Of a DNA stretch of 64,000 nucleotides, positions 1-11,448 are shown in pieces. Numbering within the stretch: the stretch's first letter is position 1; each line of letters starts with the position of its first letter. The position numbers and the translations under genes are program-made. The notes below the pieces were generated by a model, which made no database searches, had not been told where the DNA came from, and saw only the letters and a program-made list of their open reading frames with translations. The DNA comes from Atriophallophorus winterbourni (taxonomy: Eukaryota; Platyhelminthes; Trematoda; Plagiorchiida; Microphallidae): contig JACCGJ010005463.1 of the NCBI GenBank assembly GCA_013407085.1, positions 62,001 to 126,000 on the forward strand, read 5' to 3'.

Positions 1-822
1 ACGTTAGTGCAAATTACGCTGAGACTATGGGTCTTCTTCATTAAACCACCAGCAGGTTGCACCGGTGCTGGTCGATGAGGTGTCTCACTGTTGACTGTAT
101 TCGTTTTCCTCTTTACATTCACAGCAGATGCTGTCTTACGCGACTTAGTAACGAAATAATCTCTATGGCTCCTTTGTTGTCGCATTGGATCACCACTAAT
201 CACCGAAGATGCACCACTAACCAAAGTTGACTTTTGTGGTGTTTTATCGGCGTTTGCTCTATCGCTGATTTCCGCTACGGGCGATTATGCATGAAAAACC
301 TGTTCGTTCGCGATTATAGCAATTTCAACTCGCTGTAGACTTTGCACTAGAGCAGACATTCGTTCTTCGATTTTGTCTTCAAAGTCTTCAGATTTCTCTT
401 AATCGAGAGCTGATATTGTTCTACAAACGGTGTCTTTAGTGTTGTGGCGAACGCTTTCATTCGATTGTCTACAGTTCATACAAACAAAACAAACAGATGG
501 ATGTTTCTCGTCGTTCACAAGACGCACACAATCATCAGTCAAATTGTTCTCACATGACGCGTGTTGATGGAACCCGCAAAAAGTACATTCAACTGAAACG
601 CTATCAACGCCTACCGAGGTTAGACATGTGATGCAGAGGTCACACGGATCCTATGTCGATCGACACGGTCACAGCAAGATCGATCGATTTGTTTGTTTGG
701 GCGGTGGACCTCGTTACACGTTCGCACATGTTCGTGGGCTGCGTAGGGCTTGCCGGTTGATCGATAACTGGTGTTTTGCGAGTTGAGTGAGCTGCCAGTG
801 GTTGCTGGCGTGGTTTGGGCAT
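1..822 (-). pseudogene. CR1-like non-LTR retrotransposon, ORF1 (partial, runs off the window)
   Basis: Read leftwards from a candidate ATG at 822-820 (MPKPRQQPLAAHS...), this is the nucleic-acid-binding ORF1 of a CR1-like element. A frameshift near 655 separates the start from a Cys/His block at about 645-455 that has the spacing of a PHD-type zinc finger: CDLC, CTFC, a His with HASC, then CFVC. An in-frame stop lies near 400. At the window edge the frame reaches SVICTN, the same start of an RNP-like module seen in the ORF1s at 3545-3985 and 5640-5835. The endonuclease and RT should lie beyond position 1. Zinc-finger ORF1 proteins are known in the CR1 clade; assignment rests on motifs and the shared module. 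Confidence 0.6.
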
Positions 823-1104
823 TGAACAAGTAGTCCGCAATAACTCGGTGATTACAGAAGATAGAATATAAAGCAAGGTGTCAAAGCCTGTAGCTCAATG
901 TGATGTTTCTAATGATAGTGAAATCCACATGGTAACTTGTTCTGCGAGAATCTTTGTACGCGTGAACAAATTGGCCTTTTCCGTCAAAACTGGTAACTTT
1001 GCTATAGTTCAACTTGAGCGATCGAAAAGTATAAAATCAGATAGGCGTCGTCGAGTGGTAGACAGAATACTTTAAACTGTATGAATCCGAGCAGATGCAA
1101 CGAA
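823..1104. other. Short intervening stretch, no gene seen
   Basis: This lies between the ORF1 start of the element at 1-822 and the broken RT end of the next minus-strand element. It could be 5' UTR of the first element. The short plus-strand ORF here has no recognisable motif. Confidence 0.3.
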
Positions 1105-2160
1105 GATACGGGCAAAAAATGTCAGAGCAACGAAAAATGCGACCGCACGCGGAATGAACCCTTTAGTCAGGTCGCGGAGATAAACCTCAAACCAGGCTAG
1201 TAATGAACCGTTGATGCCACATTGCTCCATTTTTTGTAGTAACAGACTGTGGTTGACACGATCGAATGCTTTGGAAATATCAAGATAACACGCGTGTATG
1301 GTGAGACCTTTGTCTACAGCTTGTGTCCAGTCATCGAGGGAGAGCAGAAGGTTTGAAAGGCAAAATTGTCTTTTTCTGAAGCCGTGTTGTTCGACTGCGA
1401 GCAAGCAATTGTCTTCCAGATGTTTTGTGACGCTGTTTGCAACGAGGCGCTCCATTACTTTAGATATCACCGGTGTAGTGTTACTGGTCTATAGTTGGAT
1501 ACTTCGGAACGGTTTCCTCCTTTGTAGATTGGGGTAATGATGCCATTCTTCCAATCACATGGAACGAAACTTTGGGTTAAATAGAGATTGAACAAGTAGG
1601 TCAGGGTCGTACACAAAGTAGAAGCACAGTTATTAAGGATCAGCGGGGTAATTTCGTCAGCTCCGGGAGATTTTTTCGTGTTGAGATTTAGCAATGTTCG
1701 GAGGACACTGTCCGGGGTAATAGTTATTTGTTGTAAAACATTTTCAGGTGAGGTGACGGGAGTTGAGGGGCAGGTAGCGGTGTTTTGTGGGCTGAAGACA
1801 GTAAAGAAGAAATGGGCAAGAACTTCGGCAGATTCCGATGCTGTGGTTGTTGTCCCATCACGCGTCTTTAAAGCAGCAACCCCTGGTTTCACCCTAGACC
1901 GGGTATTTATGATCTGATAGAGAATTTTGGGGTTTGATTCCATTTTGTTGAGTAAATGTTTTCGATAATCCAGTTTGTCCTGAACAACATGTTTGTTTAC
2001 CTTATTTCTCAGCAACCGGAATGTCTCCCAACTCTCAACAGTGGTATCTTGTCGATGAGCCCGCCATGCAGCATTACGCAAAGTTAACCATTTTTGTGTT
2101 CGGCTACTCAGCTTGAAAGTATATTCATTTTTTGCACCTCTGGAACAAGATAAGAGTGTA
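1105..2160 (-). pseudogene. CR1-like reverse transcriptase, frameshifted and 3'-truncated
   Basis: Two overlapping minus-strand frames join near 1468. The upstream frame contains the EN-RT linker (KILYQIINTRSRVKPGVAAL) and the first RT blocks (SPGADEITPLILNN, IITPIYKGGNRSEVSNYRPV). The second continues with ISKVMERLVANSVTKHLEDN, EQHGF and CYLDISKAFDRVNHSLLLQK, the catalytic A block with its first Asp. Homology stops after LLAWFEVYLRDL near 1170, so the catalytic YADD block and the C-terminus are missing. The element cannot be autonomous. It continues in the same direction from the endonuclease at 2174-3007. Confidence 0.85.
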
Positions 2161-2173
2161 TTTCAACGGCAGA

Positions 2174-3007
2174 TTAAAGTTTGTTTATCATCCACTGCCA
2201 CTGATCGTGCACGCTGTCGGACTTAAGACCAGGGTCTGTGGTGTTCTTAGGAGTAGATTTAAGTTGTGAAAAGGAAATTTTTCTAATCACCTTGTTGATG
2301 TCTCTTGTTCTGATTGCCTGGCAAATATAATCAAACGTGATCACTAAGTGGTCACTGAGTCCTATTGGAGCTTCATAAGTGAGACTTTCAATCACGTGCT
2401 CTTCATTTGTCAGTATCAAGTCCAAGATAGACGGCGTATCAGTACCACGAAATCGGGTATTGTTGAAAATATGGTTGTAGAGTGGAATTTCTTCAAGCAA
2501 CTGTTGGTATAAAGCATTTAAAGAGTTTTCCGGATGAAATGAATTTCCCTTAAAGTTCGGCAGATTGAAATCTTCGATCAAAAGAAGTCTGCCGCGGTAT
2601 CTGTTAGCCGCTAAGCGTATATTTGCAAGTAATGCTGAATTGTAGGCTTCGTCGGCTGAGGGCGAACGGTAAATCACACCCACTATGCATTTTTCTCCTG
2701 CTGTTACATTAAGCGAACACCATAATGTGTCTTGCAGTTGTAAGTCATCATCAGTGATCTCTTGGCAGAGCAATCTCGGAATATGGTAAATCGCAACACC
2801 ACCTCCTCGAGTCAGGCGATCGTGACGAAGTAGGGACATACCTTTAATGACAACTTCATTGTCTGTTAAAGTTGAATGAAACCATGTCTCAGTTACGGCA
2901 ATCACGTCTGGTGAGTGTGTGGTAGTTAGTTCAGTCAATTCGTGTAGTTTGTTTTTCAAGCATTGGACATTCGTATATAAAAAAATGACAGTCGATGTTG
3001 ATAACAA
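2174..3007 (-). CDS. CR1-like AP endonuclease domain (ORF2 N-terminal part)
   Basis: An open 277-codon frame starting MLSTSTVIFLYTNVQCLKNK, typical of the N-terminus of CR1/Jockey-group APE-type endonucleases that nick the target DNA. Visible motifs are VIAVTETWF (catalytic Glu), LWCSLN...GVIYRSP, DFNLPN (with Glu in place of the usual Gly before it), and GLSDHLVITFDY with the catalytic SDH near residue 220. A stop at the 3' end of this frame separates it from the RT at 1105-2160. ORF1 of the same element lies just upstream at 3028-3985. Confidence 0.85.
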   Translation of the reverse strand: MLSTSTVIFLYTNVQCLKNKLHELTELTTTHSPDVIAVTETWFHSTLTDNEVVIKGMSLLRHDRLTRGGGVAIYHIPRLLCQEITDDDLQLQDTLWCSLNVTAGEKCIVGVIYRSPSADEAYNSALLANIRLAANRYRGRLLLIEDFNLPNFKGNSFHPENSLNALYQQLLEEIPLYNHIFNNTRFRGTDTPSILDLILTNEEHVIESLTYEAPIGLSDHLVITFDYICQAIRTRDINKVIRKISFSQLKSTPKNTTDPGLKSDSVHDQWQWMINKL

Positions 3008-3027
3008 GGACGGTTCATGAGATAAAC

Positions 3028-3985
3028 TTATTGGTACAGATCGGTCTGAGTCGGTAGGTAGGTATTTTTGTTCGCCGACTCCCGTAGAGTCGGCCGAATT
3101 CCATTTTTTGGATTAGTATTTGAACTTTCGGCATCAGCCTTGATATTATTAGTTTTGAGACGTCTGGGAATAATTTTAATCTCTAGGGACAATTTGTATC
3201 GAAATTGCTTCCAATTTTTAAGAACGGCGTCAGACATACTGTCTGTAAGCAGTGTCATTTTGAGCGGTCGCGGAGCTTTTCCTTCGTATTTCGGTGATGT
3301 CGGGATCCTAAAAGTATTGATAACAGTCGTCTTATTTGTTTGGATAGCGTCACTTATAAATTTACATTGTTGTATATCGTGGTTAGAATTACACTTTGCA
3401 TCTTGACTATCAGCAGCTTCAGGAACGTTCAGGATTATGAGACTACGGCTGTCGCGCTCGTTTACTTTCCCAGTCATCCTGTTTACTGTAGATTTTGCCC
3501 GCTCTGACCAGGGTATGTCAAAAAAGATATGTGGCGTGTTTTGTTCACCGTCTTGCAACAAGTATGCAGATAAAAGTACATCTTCTAGTTCTATTTATAC
3601 TCTGCAACACTACCTTGAGCAATCTTGGTCTATCTTGGTACGGCGCTTTGGGTGCACGAGTCAAGCGTCTCAGAGAAACCGGAGTAATTGTTTTTACACC
3701 CATCCTAGTGCACAGTTTCGACCATTCGGTCAAGTCATGCTGCTGTCTAGTCGAAAATAGTGTCTCAGATGCCTCCGGCACATTGGTACAAATAATGTTA
3801 AGCGAAACCTTTTTTGAGGCTGCTTTCTCAAACACAACACTTGAGGAAGACGGCTTTACTTTTGACTCGGTTTTATCGACCTCTTTGGTGTCTTGCAGCA
3901 ATATTTCAGAATATTTAGGGGCACCGGCGGTGTCTACAGATGAACTTGAATGTTTAGGATCCTTTGTTGTTGGTTCGATCAATAG
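3028..3985 (-). pseudogene. CR1-like ORF1 with two RNP-like modules, frameshifted
   Basis: Two minus-strand frames overlap at 3545-3561. The upstream frame carries SLNIICTNVPEASE and a following WSKLCTRMGV...PRLLKVVL, an RNP-like fold. The downstream frame starts with IFFDIPWSERA and then has RSLIILNVPEAADS and PRPLKMTLLTDSM, a second module of the same kind. The element at 5014-6397 has the same order (ICTNVPE, then a DLPWAARQ linker, then IYVHGIPE). The PHD part is absent here because the 5' end is lost and replaced by an RTE scrap at 3990-4093. Confidence 0.7.
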
Positions 3986-3989
3986 CTCT

Positions 3990-4093
3990 ATTGAAGAAGC
4001 TCCAAGAAGATACTTCGTGCAAGACCGCCATTGAACACGGTTTCGGGACATATCCTGAAGCGTAACTAACCATCTAATGCATCGAAATGTCAC
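3990..4093 (-). mobile_element. RTE RT C-terminal scrap fused to CR1-like ORF1
   Basis: The minus frame reads RWLVTLQDMSRNRVQWRSC, the end of an RTE-type ORF. Compare WLETLRDMAANRSQWRQC at 22945-23000 and QWLVTLQDMSRNRVQWWSC at 50170-50235. It joins directly into the CR1-like ORF1 and marks an insertion or recombination junction. Confidence 0.7.
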
Positions 4094-4109
4094 TTTCTAC
4101 CTCTGCGAC

Positions 4110-4978
4110 ACGCCTCCGCGCATACTTATGTTCTCGGGGACGTGCAGCGCCAATCGGTCAGCTGCGAAAAAGACCTGGTTGTTTTGACGCGTTTTAATTT
4201 AAGATGTTCAGTTCAAACACTTTGTGCAGCCACTTTAGCTAATCGAAATGGCTGAGTGCTTTGGCGGGTTTTCAACTCGTTTGATACAGCAATCTTCTCT
4301 CGTTTGCTCGAAGCATATGTCCAACCACATCTGGAGTATGCAGTCCGAGCATGGTCGCCTTGGCTGTTATGATGATTGTATCGTTGATGTTGCAGCAGAG
4401 AGTATCGTTGTGTTCTATCAATCTATGCGTTCCTAACCCAACAGTCAGGAAAACAGAACAAGGCCGGAATGGAACGCCCAGTGTGTGCGTTGCGACCGTG
4501 GATATGGTTTTATTTATATGGCAACAACAGTGTGAGGGCACACCAAATGTGCATAGTGTGAACGACGGCAGTTGGCTGTCATGGGCGAGTCAGACAACTT
4601 GAATTTAGTGAAGTTGGGGTTTTTTGCCAAGTAACAACATTGGCATCGTAACGAAATTCGTCTTCTAAAATCATCCCAACGTGGAGCTGCTAAGCGTGTC
4701 AGCTGTCTAAAATTACTATGCTACGATGATCAACTGTGTACTTGCAACTTATTCTGAGTGCACTACCATACTGTCAGTGGAGACCTCATTCTAACGTACC
4801 GAATCCTGACGGAACCGCTCAATCAAATAAAAACCGGGGCCACCGCCTCAAAATATTACATCATCAGAGTAGATTGGATTTGCCGCCGTTACTTTTTCTT
4901 CGAATTCGTAATCTATGGAATTCTCTTACCAAAAAATTCTTCGAATTTCGCGCGCAAGTTGAATCTTTTTTGTCGTGA
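4110..4978 (+). pseudogene. CR1-like RT C-terminal fragment with insertion
   Basis: The plus frames give HVLGDVQRQSVSCEKDL, then FNSFDTAIFSRLLEAYVQPH with LEYAVRAWSPW (about 4270-4365). After an unrelated stretch of some 250 bp come SSQRGAAKRVSCLKLL (about 4665-4715), GDLILTYRIL and RGHRLKILHHQSRLDL with LWNSL (4840-4930). This is the usual order of the thumb and C-terminal tail of CR1-like ORF2. The fragment is broken by stops and frameshifts. It ends just before the ORF1 start of the next plus-strand element. Confidence 0.75.
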
Positions 4979-5013
4979 CAGATTTTGTTATTTTTTATCC
5001 GATTATTGTCATC

Positions 5014-6397
5014 ATGGTTGGTAGTAATTCGAAATCGAACCTCCGTTCTAACGGTAAAGTTACTCCAAAACCCGGCGAATGTAAGACAACGGGTAAAAGC
5101 CAACCTTCAAAAAACGTAGAGCATAAATCCTGCAAAAAACCAACGTCAAACTTGACAAACTTGGACGCCAACATTTGTGGCAAGGGAGACTGCTTCAAAG
5201 CCGTAACTGAAGGAATTTAGTGTAGCAGTTGCTCCAAATGGTTCCACTCGCGTTGTTCCGGGTTATCAACGTTAGAATTAAAAGAGCATCGACAGCGCAC
5301 AAACTTACCATGGTCTTGCGAACACTGTTCAAGAAAACCGATTATCCGCTCTCTGCTTGCTTTGCTCGACCAGCAGAAAGAAATCATCTCTTCACTGGAA
5401 GCACGCGTGAAACTACTCGAAACGAAGTTTACGACCTGTTCATCACCACCTAATTCTATTAAGGACGATATCCGCCCCAAGATCGCCACCAAGCTTGGCT
5501 ACTCCGAAGTCGTTGCTGCGTCACCTCGTGTACAAACTGATCCCCATATCTCGAAGCTACCATCAGTCCCAGCGATAGATGCAACACGTCCTTCTGCTAA
5601 CCAACAGAACAACCATAAGCAGAATTCTCGCGATGGTAGAATGACGGTGATCTGCACAAACGTGCCCGAATCCAATTCGCCGTGTTTTAAAGAACGACTA
5701 TCCGAAGACGTTTCGCAATGGGATCAAATTTGCCGTACCCTTCAGGTTTCCTCGGAAGCCGATAGCGTGGTGCGGTTGTCCAGGCCTCCGAATTCGTCTC
5801 ACCTAGGAGAACCCAAACTTCTGCTGTCACACTAAAGTCCGTTGAAGCAGCTGAAACCGTGCTTCTTTCCACGTACGTACTTCGCAAATCCCCTACTCCA
5901 ATCCGCATATTCGCCGACCTACCATGGGCAGCACGGCAAGCCAAGAAAAAGCCGTCATTTGACTGGAAGCAGGATAATTACAAACGTAGTATATACGTAC
6001 ACGGCATTCCTGAGCTTTCCGAGGCCGACGAATCCAAAAACAACATTCACGACTGTGAGCAATGGCGCTTTATACAGCAGCAATCTGATATAACCGCCAC
6101 ACTCGCAACGTCGTTAAAACGCCTACCCAAGTCACCGAATTATAAAGGCGATGCCCCCCGAATTACGAAAATAACATTCCAGTCGGGAAGTATGGTCACG
6201 TCGACGCTCGACTGTTGGTACGCGAACCGATGGAAAGCTCCATCAGAAATTCGCCTTCGTTCGTCTATCGATACCAATCGGATTAGACCCGAGACGAAAA
6301 TTACCGACCCAACACCCGAGGTTGAACAATCGGAATTATGTGAAGCACCCGCCTCCTTAAACCTACCACAGACGATCCCTTTCGGATCGGCTTCCTA
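5014..6397 (+). pseudogene. CR1-like ORF1: PHD-type finger, coiled region, two RNP-like modules
   Basis: The start chosen is ATG 5014 (MVGSNSKSNLRSNGKVTPK). A PHD-type finger follows: CGKGDC, a single in-frame TAG at 5218-5220, then CSSCSKWFHSRC and WSCEHC (to about 5335), which fits the C4HC3 pattern. A short heptad-like stretch follows (LLALLDQQKEIISSLEARVK). MTVICTNVPESN with WDQICRTLQV is the first RNP-like module. After a frameshift near 5835 come IFADLPWAARQA and SIYVHGIPELSEAD, the second module, ending near 6397. ORF1 proteins of this class act as RNA-binding chaperones in non-LTR retrotransposition; that function is inferred from the class. Confidence 0.75.
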
Positions 6398-6439
6398 GGT
6401 GTTACACCTTACGACGCCCAACGCAACCGCCATACACTG

Positions 6440-7110
6440 TCCTGTTGCTATGCGAACATCCGAGGATATATGAACAAATTCTCCGAATTAAAACTGCTCC
6501 ATTCGGCAAAAAACTTTGATCTCATTGCCATCACAGAGACCTGGTTGACCCCAACCATATTGGATACTGAACTAATGCTCCTAAACATGTTGTCATTCCG
6601 TATTGATCGTATGACTAGGGTTGGAGATGTCCTACTGTATTACAATCAAGCACTACGCTGTGAAGAGATCGAGAACCATGATCTGTCTGTTCCTGACACT
6701 TTGTGGTGTAGAGTTTTCTTGCAGCGCGACGACGTGGCTTTGTTGGGTGTGATCTACCGCTCTCAAAATGCAGATTCTCATACAGACTCTTCTTTGCCGA
6801 CTGCCATCCGACTCGGACTTTCTCAACACTTCACGCATGTCCTCATAATGGGAGACTTCAACTCTCCGGGTGTATCGTCACGCTCGCCAGGCCCTTTTTC
6901 TACGTGACTTATCAGAATTGATTGCTACCCATCCATTGTATAGCCATGTCAACCAACCAACACGATTCTGCGGCCACCAGATCCCGTCTACCCTCACCGT
7001 CTACTCACCAACGAAGAACTGATGGTCGAAAACATGATGATCGAACCACCACTGGGTCATGCTGATCATGCCGTGCTGATATTTGACTTCCTCTGCTACT
7101 CTCATTATGA
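6440..7110 (+). pseudogene. CR1-like AP endonuclease domain
   Basis: CYANIRGYMNKFSELKLL begins the domain. It is followed by DLIAITETWLTP (catalytic Glu), RIDRMTRVGDV, PDTLWCRVF, GVIYRSQNAD and LIMGDFNSPG. A frameshift or small deletion near 6890-7020 leads to PLGHADHAVLIFDF, where the expected SDH is read as ADH. The domain belongs to the same element as the ORF1 at 5014-6397 and the RT at 7130-8690. Confidence 0.8.
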
Positions 7111-7129
7111 GGGGATACCGGACGCCACT

Positions 7130-8690
7130 ACTAGGAAGATTACGAACTACACGCTACTGCGTGAACTTGTTGCAGCGAACACGTGGGACTTGCTACATAC
7201 TACGCAACTTGATACTGCTTGGAGTTATTTTGTTACACGATGTCACACAATACTTGACCTATCATCGACGATGAAGTCAATACCAACAAAACGCTACCGA
7301 CCGAAAATTAGAAGCCAGACAAAAAAAGGATAGCACTACGAAATCTTGCATGGCAGACTTTCTCTCGATGCCCCACCTCAGAGAACTGAGAATTCTACAG
7401 ATTATTGCGAAACCAGTGTACATCTCTCGAACGCAATGATCAATTCCTTTACCAACAACAGCTAACTTTGAGACTTCTAGGCAACCCGAAGCTGCTTTAC
7501 AAGGAGATCAACGCTCGGAGGAAAGTGAAAACAGGTATCCCTTCGCTCAAGACACCCTCGGGTCTATCCACGTCACCTGAAGAAGTCGCCAGCACTTTGG
7601 GCGCGCAGTACGCTCCCATCTTTCGTGCTGCCCCTAAGTCCGTGGTCATACTTGCACCACTGTCTCCTGTGCCTTCATTGAGCTCAATCATCTTCAGCCG
7701 CGACGCCGTCTACCACAAATTGACCCACCTGCGACAGAATAGCTCCCCGGGTATAGATCACATACACCCAAAGTGCGTGTGTGAAAGCACAAGCCTGATC
7801 CAGGCAAAGTGCCGCACAGTCAGAGACTGCACGTGGGCTGGGATACTGTCAGGTTGCCCAGGCCTAGACAGATATGAAAAAAGAAATAGAAAGTAAATAA
7901 AAATGGTAGTGAGACTCCAGCGCGTTTCAGCATGGAACTCACTACCGGTGGCCAATCAATTTAGCACGATGTTAGCCGCACAGCACAGAAATACTGCACG
8001 ATTGCACATCCGTGCACCCAAAGGCTTTGAATGCAGTCACAGCATATATCTCAAACGATCTGGCGCTATATTTCCAGCGTTCACTCGACTCAGCTGGAGT
8101 CCCACAAACTTGGAAACAAGGCTTGATCACTCCGGTCTTTAAAGGAGGCGACCGCACCTTACGAGCTAATTACCGCCCGGCGACCGTGCTGTCTGTGATC
8201 TCAAAGGTCATGGAAACTATTATAGCTGACACCATCACACGCCACCTTGAGGAAAATCACATCCTTGCTCATGAACAGCATGGTTTCCGGCCAGGACACT
8301 CCTGCCTATCCAACCTTCTGTTGGCCAGGGACGATTGGACGAAAGACGTGGACTGCCGAGTGGCAGTTGACGTGGCATACCTGGATTTTTCGAAAGCCTT
8401 TGATAGAGTTGATCACCTTATTCTCATTCAAAAGCTACGCCACTACGGAATCGATGACCCCTTGCAAGTCCTTGATGCCTCTATCCAATCGACGTAATCA
8501 TCGTGGGCACAATCTCAAGATTGCTCATCAGAACAGCCGATTGAACAGTCGAAGGTATTTCCTACCCCTTCGCATATGCCGTGTCTGCAACGCTCTCCCG
8601 CCGGAGGTGGTATGTGCTGAGTCACTGTCTTCGTTTAAGCAACGCCTAGACAAACACCTATGGCAATCAACTTTCAAACTTACTTTTGTT
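7130..8690 (+). pseudogene. CR1-like RT, split by a SINE and deleted for the catalytic core
   Basis: The N-terminal part reads NPKLLYKEINARRKVKTGIP and NSSPGIDHIHPK up to 7773. A SINE at 7774-8014 interrupts it. The protein resumes with HPKALNAV, LITPVFKGGDRT, LSVISKVMETII, EQHGFRPGHSCLSNLL and VAYLDFSKAFDRVDH. After YGIDD near 8460 the sequence jumps to the C-terminal tail (RGHNLKIAHQNSRLN, LPPEVV, SFKQRLDKHL), so blocks B to E with YADD have been deleted. The element is inactive. Confidence 0.85.
7774..8014 (-). mobile_element. SINE, full length, flanked by 9-bp target duplication
   Basis: The insert is flanked by CACCCAAAG at 7765-7773 and 8015-8023, and it splits the RT codons for the conserved HPK of the host element. 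In SINE orientation (minus) it runs from GGATGTGCAATC... through the box region GGCCAATCAATTTAG (complement) to the tail next to 7774. It is 241 bp long. This copy gives one of the three clearest boundaries of the family. Confidence 0.85.
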
Positions 8691-9090
8691 TATCTTTCGC
8701 CATTCCGTTCTACCCCATTATACTACATACCACTCACATATCCATAAACAACTAACATTTTTCCAGTCTTTTCTCCCCAGCTTGCAAGCATCAACGTTGC
8801 TCACGCCAAAGCAACCGTCCGCAAGTCCGTCATGCACTGGAGGACGTGGTGGGAAAGTGTCTTGGGCTGACACTTCTCCCTATAAAAAGCCACAAATGTC
8901 CAATCAAGGTGTATGCTATACGCGAACATGGCCCGCTATAAGGCCTATTTGCCTCCGTTTTCATCTCATCATGTATGCTTTTTAGCACGCTTTGTGCGAC
9001 CCTCTGTGCACACCACCCAGTGGTTTCTTACAAGCTATCAGCCTTTATTACCACAATAAATATTGACTACTGAAATCGTCGACGCACCAT
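8691..9090 (+). mobile_element. 3' UTR of the CR1-like element at 5014-8690
   Basis: Non-coding stretch after the RT C-terminal tail. It contains the motif GGCCCGCTATAAGGCC (about 8931-8946) that recurs near 45122 and 51655, and it ends near AATAAATATTGACTACTG. A related short ATTGACTATTG end occurs near 10600 after the next CR1-like fragment. A diverged second copy of the GGAGGACGTG...TAAAAAGCCAC segment lies at about 9200-9260. Confidence 0.5.
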
Positions 9091-9579
9091 CTCTTCCTGT
9101 CTTTAAGCTTCGTCTTGACACTCAAATTTTCTCAACTTATCATCATGAATAAATTTTTCTCTCTTTCTTCCCCTATCTCAAACGTTTTTCATTCTTCACC
9201 GGAGGACGTGATGGATTGTGATGCGTTAGCGCGGGATTTCTTCCTATTAAAAAGCCACATAGTTCAAGTGATGGTGTAATCCATACGCGATTCAGGCTCG
9301 CCTTCTAGCCAATCTTATCCCTCCCAGTGTGCAAATTATCTTTCTGTCATGTTCAAGCTTGTAGGCATTTTCTACCGCAATGAAAGTCGTCGTAATGATA
9401 ATGTCAAGGTGTTCAACGACAAGCTGGCCTGCGCGGAACCTCAACATTTATCGTGCCTCTCTTCTATGCGCCAGTTTCCTTTTTCTTCTCGATAGAGCAG
9501 CAACATAGTCCCTCGCGCCAGAAAAATTCGCTTTCGCATCAGACAATCGCGTTCAGATTATTTTTTTAATAAAATGCAG

Positions 9580-10610
9580 ATTACCCCAGGACTCTGTATT
9601 CGGTCCGCGTCTGTCATTGATGTCCATCAACGACATCAGAGCATTTATCAACTCACCGTGTCCAATGTTCAGGGATGATATCCGCGAATGATTGTGACGA
9701 CATGCAGGCGGATCTGACCTCACTTAATGCATGGGCAATATCGAACCAGTTCCCTTTCAACCCATAAAATGCCTATCTTCGCATTCGTCGACCTGGCGAA
9801 CCTAGGTATAAGCTAGAGGATACCGAACTTTCGGTATGTATGCAAGAAAAAGACCTCGGCTTATTGGCTCAAAGTGGTCTTGTGGGCACTCCCCAATGTT
9901 TTCACGCATCCTCGGTCACGAATCGCAACGTAGGACTCTTCAAATGGGTCTTCTGGTCTTTCGACCGCCGCCTGTTTCCCTCACTCCTATATGCGTTCAT
10001 CATCCCCCACCTCGAATATGCGGTATCCTTTTGGTCCCATCACTTATGCGTCCTAGATCTGACCCAGCTGAGATTCACAATGTTAATCTAAGGACTTAGT
10101 TTGATAAATTATGAAGACAACCTCCAGCAACTCAACCTATTCCAGATGAGTTGCCGTCGCATCCGAGGAGATCTGATACTGGTTTTGATGGCACCCAGTT
10201 CCAGAACCCATGGGCATGTCTTCAAGCTGGCTCATCAGCTCAGTCTGTTAAACTGCCGTTAATTTTTCTTATCTGTCTGTACTCTGCGTGTTTGGAATGA
10301 TCTATCGTCTCTTTTCGTAACCTGTCCATCACTTCGTTTTTAAAGAACGACTTGACGCTTTTCTCCATTTTTCTTAACAACAAATTTAATGGATTTTCGC
10401 TTTTCATCCAGATACCGCACCCACTTTACCCTTCCTTTCCAGATACATATATCCGGAATGACGCCGATCCATTTTTTCCTGTATTGACTGTTATGTGATG
10501 TATATAACCCAACCCTTTACGAACTGTATCTAAACTCCACCCACCCTTCTGCATTGACTATCCTTCGGTTATCTTTTAAGCTCGTAGATATTTGTACTAT
10601 AATATACTAT
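9580..10610 (+). pseudogene. CR1-like RT C-terminal half, decayed
   Basis: In-frame pieces are GVPQDSVFGP, MSINDIRAFINSP, MFRDDIRE (the catalytic box read as FRDD, not FADD), RYKLEDTELSVCMQEKDLGL, NRNVGLFKWVFWSFDRRL, FPSLLYAFIIPHLEYAVSFW, and FKLAHQLSLLNC with LRVWNDL. The longest open piece is 9840-10091. Several stops and frameshifts interrupt it. The tail beyond 10400 is non-coding 3' UTR ending near 10610. Confidence 0.75.
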
Positions 10611-10829
10611 TGACTATTGAGAACCTTAGATGAAGTAATCCTGTCCAGTATTGTACAACTTACCAGTAATTTCAGGTAGTACATTATTCACTAGTTGCTT
10701 GAATTACTTTGAACTGAGCGACATAAGTTTTAGGCGTTGAATTTTCTCCACGTAAGGAATTGATTTGATTCCTTGTAATTTTTTAGTCGCCGGCCGTTGC
10801 AATTTTTCTAGCTGGTCACGTCATCCCTG

Positions 10830-11448
10830 AATTTATGGAAAGGTCGCTGGTAAACCATATTCCAAACCTGTTCTAACTTGTTTGGGGTAAAAGAATGCGA
10901 AATATATGGGGTGTAAATGCCGAGAACGGCCGACTAATAGCTCACCATGCGCGGTTTGTGCCACCGGCTTTTTTGTTCGTATCCTTCTTGGATTAAAACG
11001 ACCGTGCCACAATTGTAACCAAGTCACGTTCATTATCAACCCATTTGAGTTGATGATCCTCGAGGAAGTACCTACCTTCCGGCGTGCTTGGCCCTAGAAG
11101 TATCACTGAGCATTTCTATCGGTTGACAGGAAACTGCCACTGGTCTGTCCAATCAAAAATTGTCTAATTCGTTTAAGTAATCTGTGCTATCAGTAGAAGA
11201 GCTTATGGTATCCCAAAAGTAGACAATGCAGATTTAGCGCTCCTGGGAGGTCATAAACATGCACCTTAAAATGTACGGACCGAGAACCCCTGAAGTTGGA
11301 CGGGTAATCACAACCTAACTCACTTAACCTCGACCTGTTGTACAACGGTCAGTAAGGAAATCTCCAAACCAATTTGTAACAGGTCCCTTCACACCAAAAG
11401 CACGGAGCTCGTGTAGTAGACGCTCGAACGGAACACAGTGGCCATGTG
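10830..11448 (-). pseudogene. CR1-like RT fragment left of the gypsy insertion
   Basis: The minus frames read FERLLHELRAFGVKGPVTNW, FGDFLTDRC and a degraded GVLGP, then an open end with NPRRIRTKKP and VRTGLEYGLPA. It is the continuation of the RT fragment at 16516-17720, from which the gypsy element separates it. The motif around 11383-11448 is the same as 16561-16627 and 17096-17163. Confidence 0.6.

Noticed and set aside
7774..8014. Interpretation of the short element as a MITE
   Set aside because: Its ends are not inverted repeats, the 3' end is a variable CATA run, copies are 5'-truncated, and duplication length varies from 9 to 12 bp.
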